Shown here: piece by piece, positions 58,587 to 64,000 of the stretch
Numbering within the stretch: position 1 is the stretch's first letter
Layout of the letters: every line of letters starts with the position of its first letter
Assembly (NCBI RefSeq): GCF_001968835.1
Contig: NZ_MRDE01000006.1
Coordinates: 55,428-119,427, forward strand
Direction of reading: 5' to 3'
From: Tersicoccus phoenicis
Lineage (GTDB): Bacteria > Actinomycetota > Actinomycetes > Actinomycetales > Micrococcaceae
Length of the DNA stretch: 64,000 nucleotides
Made by a program: the position numbers and the translations under genes
The notes under the pieces: model-generated
The model's database searches: none
The model's input: only the letters and a program-made list of their open reading frames with translations
What the model was told of the DNA's origin: nothing

Positions 58587-58695
58587 TGACGACAACGTCC
58601 GCCCACTCGGCGAACGAGAGCGGCCGGCATCCCGCCGAATGTGCGGATTTCGCAGGCAAACCGGCCGAATGACGACAACGTCCGCCCACTCGGCG
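58556..58695. repeat. Imperfect tandem duplication at the paaR-like 3' end
   Basis: Two copies of about 57 bp (58556-58612 and 58639-58695, offset 83 bp). The best-conserved 37-bp part runs 58576-58612 and 58659-58695, including GACAACGTCCGCCCACTCGG. The first copy spans the stop codon of the TetR gene; the second is in the gap before the acetyltransferase gene. Confidence 0.7.
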
Positions 58696-58729
58696 TCCGC
58701 CGACCGCGCCGCCGCAGATCTGTCCGCCG

Positions 58730-59224
58730 TCAGGTCCGGTCGAAATCGATCTGGAAGTAGACCAGCCGGCCCGCGCGCCGAACTTCCCGCATCCCGGCGC
58801 GGAGCATCACCGCCTGGGAGGCGATGTTGTCCGGCGTCGTCGTCGCCTTGACCGTGCGGACACCGGCGTCGCGCGCGATCCGCAGCGCCTCGCTGACCGC
58901 CTCCTTGGCGTAACCCCGACCGCGGGCCCCGGGTACCAGGCCGTAGCCGAACTCCACGACGCCGTCCTTGCTCGGCGGGCCGAAGAAGGCGACGCCGCCG
59001 ACGGGGGTTCCCGTCTCCCGCTCGATCACGTCGTAGACGCCGAAGGGTCGGGTGTCGCCGACCTCGTCCCACATCTCCACGAACGAGGTGAGAGCACTGC
59101 GCTGGTCCATCACCGGATACCCGGTCCCCCAGCGCTCGGCCTCCGGGATCTCCGCGGCGGCGCGCGCGACGGCTTCGTCCCGGGTCAGGGCGTGCAGCAT
59201 GAGGCGTTCGGTCGTGACATCCAC
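58730..59224 (-). CDS. GNAT-family N-acetyltransferase
   Basis: A 164-residue acetyltransferase of the RimJ/RimL-like type. It has TTERLMLHALTRDEAVARAA, GGVAFFGPPSKDGVVEFGYG, the acetyl-CoA loop LVPGARGRGYAKEAVSEALR, and VKATTTPDNIASQAVMLRAG. The substrate is unknown. GTG 59224 places the conserved TTERL start two residues in. It is an orphan gene between the paa regulator and paaZ, convergent with the former. Confidence 0.85.
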   Translation of the reverse strand: MDVTTERLMLHALTRDEAVARAAAEIPEAERWGTGYPVMDQRSALTSFVEMWDEVGDTRPFGVYDVIERETGTPVGGVAFFGPPSKDGVVEFGYGLVPGARGRGYAKEAVSEALRIARDAGVRTVKATTTPDNIASQAVMLRAGMREVRRAGRLVYFQIDFDRT

Positions 59225-59304
59225 GGGACCAGTGTGCCGCGCACCCCATACCCGCTGTCCAATCGGACCGGTTTTCCGCCGTTCGGTGACGAGCTGGTAA
59301 CTCC

Positions 59305-61374
59305 TCAGCGCTGCTTGGCCACCAGGGTGAGCACGTCGTAGGTCGCCACGACCTCGTCGCGCTGGTTGTGGATGACGGCGTCCCAGCGCACCTCGCCGTA
59401 CTCGTCGGTGACCCGCGGAGTGATCTGCTTGCAGGTCAGCGTCACCCGGATCGCGTCGTCGTACGTAACCGGCGTGATGAACCGCAGGTTCTCCAGCCCG
59501 TAGTTGGCCAGCACCGGTCCCGGTGCGGCGTCGACGAACAAGCCGGCCGCCCACGAGACGAGCAGATAGCCGTGGGCCACGCGGCGCGGGAAGAACGGGT
59601 TGGCGGCGGCCGCCGCCTCGTCGGTGTGCGCGTAGAACTTGTCGCCGGTGGTCTCGGCGAAGTCGAGGATGTCCTGCAGGTGGACGGTCCGCAGCTCCGA
59701 GGCGAACTGATCGCCGATCCGCAGCGTGGCCAGGGACTTGCGGAACGGGTGCTCACCGGTGCCGGCGTCCACCTCAGCCCGGCCGACGGAGCGGACCGCG
59801 GCACCGGTGTGCCAGACCCCCGTGACGGCGGTGAGCATGCCCGGAGAGCCCTGCACGGCAGTGCGCTGCATGTGGTGCTTGACGGCGCGGATGCCGCCGA
59901 GTTCCTCCCCGCCACCGGCCCGGCCGGGTCCGCCGTGGACCAGGTGCGGCACCGGGGAGCCGTGACCGGTGGAGGTCTTCGCGTCCTGCCGGTTGAGGAT
60001 GAGCACCCGGCCGTGGTGGGCGGCGATGCCGGTGATCAGCCGCGTTGCGGTGTCCGGGTCGTTGGTGCACACGGTGGCCACGAGCGAGCCCTGCCCGAGC
60101 GCGGCGAGCCGGACGGCGTCGTCGACGTCGGTGTAACCGAGCACCGAGGTGACCGGGCCGAACGCCTCGACGCTGTGGGCCTGCTCGGTGTCCGGGTCCG
60201 CGAAGGTGATCACCGTCGGCGGGAAGAAGGCGTCGTCGCCGTCCCCGTCGGGGGCGCCTCCGATCCGCACCTGACCGCCGGCGGCCTCGAGCCGGCGCAC
60301 CGAGCGGGTGACCTCCTCGCGCTGACCGACGGAGGCGAGGGCGCCCATCGTGGTGCCGGCCGTGCGCGGGTCGCCGACGACGACGGCGGACAGTGCCGTG
60401 CGCAGCGCCTCGACGACGTCGTCGACGATCGTGGCGGGCACGATGGTGCGCCGGATGGCGGTGCACTTCTGGCCGGCCTTGCTGGTGACCTCGGTGACGA
60501 CGGAGCCGATGAAGGCCTCGAACTCGGGCGTACCCGGGACGGCGTCGGGCGCGAGGATGGCCGCGTTGAGGGAGTCCGTCTCGGAGCTGAAGCGGACGCC
60601 GCCGTCGGCGACCTGCGGGTGAGCCTTCAACGACGCGGCGGTGCCTGCCGAGCCGGTGAACGCCACCAGGTCCCGGTGGTCGAGGTGGTCGAGCAGGTCA
60701 CGCGCCGAGCCGGAGATCAGCTGCAGCGAGCCGGCGGGCAGCAGGCCCGACTCGACCATCAGCCGCACGCACGCGGCGGTGACGTAGCCGGTGGGGGTCG
60801 CGGGTTTGACCAGGGTGGGCACCCCGGCGATGAAGGCCGGCGCGAACTTCTCGAGCATGCCCCAGACGGGGAAGTTGAAGGCGTTGATCTGCACCGCGAC
60901 GCCGGGCAGGCGGGTGTAGATGTGCTCGCCGATGAAGGACCCGTCCCGCGACAGGGACTCGACGGCGCCGTCGATCAGCACCTGGCTGTTCGGCAGTTCC
61001 CGGCGCCCCTTCGAGGAGAACGTGAAGAGGGTGCCGATGCCGCCGTCGACGTCGATGAGGTTGTCTCTGTCGGTCGCGCCGGTGCGGTGGGAGAGGTCGT
61101 AGAGCTCGCCCTTGTGCTCGTTCAGGTACACCGCCAGCTCCTTGAGCCGCAGCGCCCGCTCATGCAGGCTGAGGTCGCCGAGCGAACGCTGCCCCACCGT
61201 GCGGGCGTGCTCCACGGCCGCCGCAACGTCGAGACCGTCGGTGCTGACCCGGGCCACCGGCTCTCCCGTCGCGGCGTCCCGCACCTCGGTGCCGGCGACG
61301 TCGTCGGCCGGGCGCCACCAGGCGTCCCGGACGTAGCTGGGCACGAACTCGATGGTGGGGGCGGGTGCGGTCAT
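59305..61374 (-). CDS. paaZ: PaaZ, oxepin-CoA hydrolase/aldehyde dehydrogenase
   Basis: A 689-residue bifunctional enzyme. The N-terminal aldehyde dehydrogenase domain has INAFNFPVWGMLEKFAPAFI, VAFTGSAGTAASLKAHPQVA, and the active Cys in EVTSKAGQKCTAIRRTIVPA. The C-terminal MaoC/hotdog hydratase domain (after about residue 540) has GDKFYAHTDEAAAAANPFF then PRRVAHGYLLVSWAAGLFVD with the D/H pair. It opens the oxepin ring and oxidises the resulting aldehyde. ATG 61374 has AAGGACG upstream. It is divergent from a thioesterase gene, with a 22-bp operator motif between. Confidence 0.94.
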   Translation of the reverse strand: MTAPAPTIEFVPSYVRDAWWRPADDVAGTEVRDAATGEPVARVSTDGLDVAAAVEHARTVGQRSLGDLSLHERALRLKELAVYLNEHKGELYDLSHRTGATDRDNLIDVDGGIGTLFTFSSKGRRELPNSQVLIDGAVESLSRDGSFIGEHIYTRLPGVAVQINAFNFPVWGMLEKFAPAFIAGVPTLVKPATPTGYVTAACVRLMVESGLLPAGSLQLISGSARDLLDHLDHRDLVAFTGSAGTAASLKAHPQVADGGVRFSSETDSLNAAILAPDAVPGTPEFEAFIGSVVTEVTSKAGQKCTAIRRTIVPATIVDDVVEALRTALSAVVVGDPRTAGTTMGALASVGQREEVTRSVRRLEAAGGQVRIGGAPDGDGDDAFFPPTVITFADPDTEQAHSVEAFGPVTSVLGYTDVDDAVRLAALGQGSLVATVCTNDPDTATRLITGIAAHHGRVLILNRQDAKTSTGHGSPVPHLVHGGPGRAGGGEELGGIRAVKHHMQRTAVQGSPGMLTAVTGVWHTGAAVRSVGRAEVDAGTGEHPFRKSLATLRIGDQFASELRTVHLQDILDFAETTGDKFYAHTDEAAAAANPFFPRRVAHGYLLVSWAAGLFVDAAPGPVLANYGLENLRFITPVTYDDAIRVTLTCKQITPRVTDEYGEVRWDAVIHNQRDEVVATYDVLTLVAKQR

Positions 61375-61443
61375 CGTCGACGTCCTTTTCGTTCCTCAAA
61401 CGGAGATCCGTACGCTGGGGATCGCGGTGGCTCCAGAATGGCC

Positions 61444-61465
61444 TTACCGACCGATCGTTCAGTAT
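61444..61465. promoter_or_regulatory. Candidate Paa regulator operator upstream of paaZ
   Basis: TTACCGACCGATCGTTCAG and three following bases, same order and orientation as at 49306-49327 apart from two substitutions. It lies 70 bp from the paaZ start and 51 bp from the thioesterase start, so one site could govern both divergent genes. Confidence 0.65.
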
Positions 61466-61515
61466 TGTCAGCGTACAGGACGCGTGAGCAGGAGCACACC
61501 GCAGAAGGAGAGCCG

Positions 61516-61968
61516 ATGCCGGGGACCACATCACCGGAGTCGTCGAGCCCGTCGGGGCAGGCACCCGAACCGTGGCGGATTACCCTCGGCGAGCTGGACG
61601 AGAAGATGGGCGTGCAGATCGTCGAGCAGTCCGCCGAGCGGGTCGTGGCCACGATGCCGGTGGAGGGCAACCGGCAGTCGTTCGGGCTGCTGCACGGCGG
61701 TGCGTCACTGGCGGTGGGTGAGGCCGTCGGTTCCTGGGCCGCGGTGATCCACGCGAGCTCGATGGGCCGCAGCGCCGTCGGCGTCGACGTCTCGGCCACC
61801 CATCACCGGTCTACCACGTCGGGCACGGTGACGATCACGGCGACGGCGATCTCACTGGGCCGGACCATGACCAGCCACGAGGTGGTCATCACCGACGAGC
61901 AGGACCGCCGGCTCTGCACCCTGCGGATCACGAATCTCATCGTGGACCGGGCTGTCGACCGGAAGTGA
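61516..61968 (+). CDS. PaaI-family hotdog thioesterase
   Basis: A 150-residue hotdog protein. The catalytic region is RQSFGLLHGGASLAVGEAVG (HGG and Glu, the pattern of DHNA-CoA/4HBT-II type thioesterases rather than the Asp of PaaI), then VGVDVSATHHRSTTSGTVTI and SLGRTMTSHEVVITDEQDRR. It may act on an acyl-CoA or, by resemblance to MenI, on DHNA-CoA. The ribosome site AAGGAG is five bases before ATG 61516. Divergent from paaZ, so likely part of the phenylacetate regulon. Confidence 0.82.
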   Translation: MPGTTSPESSSPSGQAPEPWRITLGELDEKMGVQIVEQSAERVVATMPVEGNRQSFGLLHGGASLAVGEAVGSWAAVIHASSMGRSAVGVDVSATHHRSTTSGTVTITATAISLGRTMTSHEVVITDEQDRRLCTLRITNLIVDRAVDRK

Positions 61969-62130
61969 GGTGCAGTTCGCCGCGGGCCGAACATTGGTGC
62001 GGCAGCCCGGTCCCCCGCGGAAGGGGCCAAGGATAGTCACCTCACCAAGATCCAGAAGGCGGCGATCTGTAGCAGAACCAATCCGACGACGGGCTCGGTC
62101 CCGAACAGTTTTCTGACAGACCCCGCGTCG

Positions 62131-62154
62131 CTGAAATAGCCGAAAAAGTTTCAG
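62131..62154. promoter_or_regulatory. Inverted repeat upstream of the lipoprotein gene
   Basis: CTGAAA (62131-62136) and TTTCAG (62149-62154) with a 12-bp A-rich centre, 50 bp before the lipoprotein ATG. The rest of the 236-bp gap (61969-62204) is AT-richer than surrounding DNA and holds no gene that I can see. Confidence 0.4.
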
Positions 62155-62204
62155 AACCGTGTGAGCGGGGGCACATTCAGAACAAAAACTGCAAGGAGCT
62201 TTTC

Positions 62205-62879
62205 ATGCGTTCGTCCATCAAGACTCTTGCCGGAGTCGCCGCCGCCGGTTCGCTGATGTTCTCCCTGGCCGCGTGCAGTTCGTCCAGCCCAGCGTCGTCG
62301 AGCACGTCCACCACCTCGTCCTCGGCTGCGGCGACGCCGAAGCCGGTCGCCTCGATCCCCGCCCTGACCGGGGTGTCCACTGCGGTCAAGCTCGACGCTT
62401 CATTCGCGAAGGCGCTGGAGACCCTGAACCTCACTCCCGGCGTGGTCGGTACCGCCGAACTGAAAGCCGGGTCCTTGATCTTCCCGATCACCGGCGGCAA
62501 GGTCGCGTACTACGATCCGACGCAGGACTACCGTCCCTATGTTCAGGGTCTGATCAGCCACGCCGGATCCGGGTTCTCTCTCACCTCCGGAGGGACCAAG
62601 GTCGATCTGACCAACTTCACCATCGATCCGGGCACCTCCAAGCTTTACGGCGATGTCGCCGTCAACGACAAGACCGCCGTCAAGCAGGCCTTCCTCTTCA
62701 ACCTCGATGGCTCCACCTTGAAGCCCCTCGCTCCGTCCGGAAACACGGCAGTTCTGGAAGGCACCCGAGTGCTGATCTCCGACACCGCTGCGGGTCTGCT
62801 CAACAAGACCTTCAAAACCGACGCCGTCAAGGCCGACATGCTGGTCGGTGTCGCAAAGATCACCATCAACACGAAATAA
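62205..62879 (+). CDS. Exported lipoprotein with HtaA-like region
   Basis: A 224-residue lipoprotein. The signal peptide is MRSSIKTLAGVAAAGSLMFS with lipobox LAAC (lipidated Cys about residue 24), then a Ser/Thr-rich linker of about 20 residues. The folded part has LNLTPGVVGTAELKAGSLIF, PITGGKVAYYDP, ISHAGSGFSLTSGGTKVDLT, FTIDPGTSKLYGDVAVND and GTRVLISDTAAGLLNKTF. This alternation of short strands recalls HtaA-like domains of actinobacterial surface proteins, some of which bind heme, but I am not certain of the match. AAGGAG is seven bases before ATG 62205. Confidence 0.65.
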   Translation: MRSSIKTLAGVAAAGSLMFSLAACSSSSPASSSTSTTSSSAAATPKPVASIPALTGVSTAVKLDASFAKALETLNLTPGVVGTAELKAGSLIFPITGGKVAYYDPTQDYRPYVQGLISHAGSGFSLTSGGTKVDLTNFTIDPGTSKLYGDVAVNDKTAVKQAFLFNLDGSTLKPLAPSGNTAVLEGTRVLISDTAAGLLNKTFKTDAVKADMLVGVAKITINTK

Positions 62880-62958
62880 CCTCCGTCGGACAGCAGGCGA
62901 ATTGTTCAAAAGGCTGGGAAATTCGCTTCTGCGCCACTGATCCGAGCGAACGGAAGTA

Positions 62959-62985
62959 CCACGGTCCTCATCCAGAGGTCCGTGG
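62959..62985 (+). terminator. Hairpin after the lipoprotein gene
   Basis: CCACGGTCCTC (62959-62969) pairs with 62975-62985 with one mismatch, 80 bp past the lipoprotein stop. No T-run follows. A weak to moderate terminator. Confidence 0.5.
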
Positions 62986-63032
62986 CACCTCTGTGTCCGG
63001 GGAGCCCGTGCGACCTGAGTTGGGTCAAATCG

Positions 63033-63326
63033 TTAGTGCCTCGCTGTCGGGGCGTGGATTGCGTCGAGGATGGCTTGTTCGTCGGGGCCGGCCTGGGCCG
63101 GGATGGTCGTGGTGGTGCCGTTGACCGTGATGGTCGCTGACCGCAGTGGCTTAAGGGCTCGGATGACGCGTCGCAGTGACAGCCCGGTCCGGTCCTGCAC
63201 GGCACGGCTTACTGCCAGGGCGGTGAATACGATCGTCAGGTGGGCCTCGATCGCGTCGCGGGTGCGGGCGAAGATCGGCCGGGCGCGCAGGTCGGTCTTG
63301 GACATCCGGAAGGACTGCTTGGAGTG
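63033..63326 (-). pseudogene. C-terminal fragment of an IS1634/IS4-like transposase
   Basis: An open stretch reads EHSKQSFRMSKTDLRARPIF then ARTRDAIEAHLTIVFTALAV, SRAVQDRTGLSLRRVIRALK, and ends in PAQAGPDEQAILDAIH. This is the tail of a DDE transposase of IS1634 type (SFRxSKTDLRARPxF, then the HTH-like end). The rest is cut off at about 63326, where the IS3-family element begins. The gene is therefore interrupted or deleted. Confidence 0.75.
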
Positions 63327-64000
63327 TTCCCGGGAAAGTGGATACCAGAATTATGCGGCGAGTTCGTGGATGTCCCTCAATCCTAATTCATACTCGGCGG
63401 GTGTCAAATAGCCGAGGGTGGAGTGTCGCCGTGCCCGGTTGTAGTACTCCTCGATCCAGGTGAATGTTGCTTTCTTGAGAGTTTTCAGGTTCGGCCAGGG
63501 CCTGGTGTGGATGAGTTCCTTCTTATATGTCGCGAAGAACGATTCGGCTACCGCATTGTCATAGCAGATCCCGGTTCGCCCGAGGGAGCGACGAATATTG
63601 TTCTTGCGGCAGAATTGGTCGAAGTCGTGGGAAGTGTATTGCGTCCCGCGGTCGGAATGGAATACGGCCCCCTTGGCTGGCCGCCGGCGCGCGATCGCCA
63701 TTTCGAGGGCGTCGGTGACGAGGTTGGTGCGCATGTGATCGGCGATGGCCCAGCCGACCACGGTGCGTGAGTGCAGGTCGATCACGGTGGCCAGGTAGGC
63801 CCAACCGTCCCAGGTGCGGATGTAGGTGATGTCGCCGCACCACTTGGTATTCGGTTGGCTCGCGGTGAAGTTCCGGCCGATCAGGTCCGGGGCGCCGACT
63901 GGGTTCTCGCCCGGCAGCGTGGTGCGCCGCCACGCCTTTGGGTGGCGGACCTTCAGTCCCGCCTCGCGCATCAGCCGCCAGACCCGCTTGTGCGAGATCC
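63327..64000. mobile_element. IS3-family insertion sequence (partial, runs off window)
   Basis: It contains the OrfB gene described separately and ends near TTCCCGGGAAAGTGGATACC (63327-63346), which resembles the end of IS3-type elements. The element starts outside the window. Its insertion truncates the IS1634-like transposase, placing one IS inside another. The exact terminal base and the target duplication cannot be confirmed without the far end. Confidence 0.65.
63351..64000 (-). CDS. IS3-family transposase OrfB (5' end outside window)
   Basis: A DDE integrase-type transposase, at least 216 residues visible. The chain reads RVWRLMREAGLKVRHPKAWR, NTKWCGDITYIRTWDGWAYL (first D), ATVIDLHSRTVVGWAIADHM, AVFHSDRGTQYTSHDFDQFC (second D), RRSLGRTGICYDNAVAESFF (catalytic E), and ends STLGYLTPAEYELGLRDIHE plus three residues. 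All of DDE is intact. The initial codons and OrfA lie beyond base 64000. Confidence 0.88.
   Translation of the reverse strand, partial: ISHKRVWRLMREAGLKVRHPKAWRRTTLPGENPVGAPDLIGRNFTASQPNTKWCGDITYIRTWDGWAYLATVIDLHSRTVVGWAIADHMRTNLVTDALEMAIARRRPAKGAVFHSDRGTQYTSHDFDQFCRKNNIRRSLGRTGICYDNAVAESFFATYKKELIHTRPWPNLKTLKKATFTWIEEYYNRARRHSTLGYLTPAEYELGLRDIHELAA

Overview
The window is very GC-rich DNA (roughly 70% or more by eye) from an actinobacterium. The evidence is dense coding with many 4-bp ATGA/GTGA gene overlaps, GTG starts, a BkdABC-type 2-oxo acid dehydrogenase, an actinobacterial-type MenC/MenD pair, and DUF3618/holin-like stress genes. Nakamurella or a related high-GC genus is possible, but I cannot fix the genus from the sequence. 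No rRNA, tRNA or CRISPR was found.

Region 1 (1-23.4 kb) is mostly chromosomal housekeeping. It holds menD (cut by the window edge), an AbiEi-like antitoxin gene lodged between menD and menC, a PAP2 phosphatase coupled to an amidohydrolase, an MFS exporter, an SDR, a secreted AMIN-like protein and gluQ. A self-contained TetR/FAD-monooxygenase pair follows, with a perfect operator. Then come a three-gene stress-type membrane operon, OsmC, an APC permease, and bkdABC divergent from an Lrp-type regulator. It ends with an unusual row: two paralogous small proteins, a transposase-HTH/GAF fusion and a RecQ helicase.

Region 2 (23.4-31.9 kb) is accessory. It has an ABC-F relic, a CYP152-type P450 coupled to two GT2 glycosyltransferases, and then a scarred toxin-antitoxin island. 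The island has two separate RES-type toxin-antitoxin modules, two broken copies of an MNT-HEPN pair, a duplicated 3' end of a glycosyltransferase gene and an aminoglycoside-phosphotransferase-like kinase flanked by the MNT-HEPN repeats.

Region 3 (31.9-44.4 kb) is one long leftward glycan operon. It encodes every enzyme class needed for an ADP- (or NDP-) activated glycero-manno-heptose: GmhA, HldE and GmhB. GmhA and GmhB are each fused to a glycosyltransferase. The operon adds two GT9 heptosyltransferase-like proteins, another GT4, a UDP-glucuronate-decarboxylase-like SDR and a NodU/CmcH carbamoyltransferase. A polysaccharide pyruvyl transferase sits upstream. This is my main candidate for an undescribed system: a decorated heptose-containing surface glycan.

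Region 4 (44.4-62 kb) is the phenylacetate (paa) pathway: paaG-E-D-C-B-A leftward, and paaI, paaK, a TetR regulator, paaZ and a thioesterase further right. A mannitol PTS block (ptsI, ptsH, mtlD, mtlA) is interleaved. A shared 22-bp motif lies upstream of paaA and upstream of paaZ, with a weaker version before paaI, suggesting one regulon. The window ends with a secreted lipoprotein and a truncated transposase interrupted by an IS3-family element that runs off the edge.
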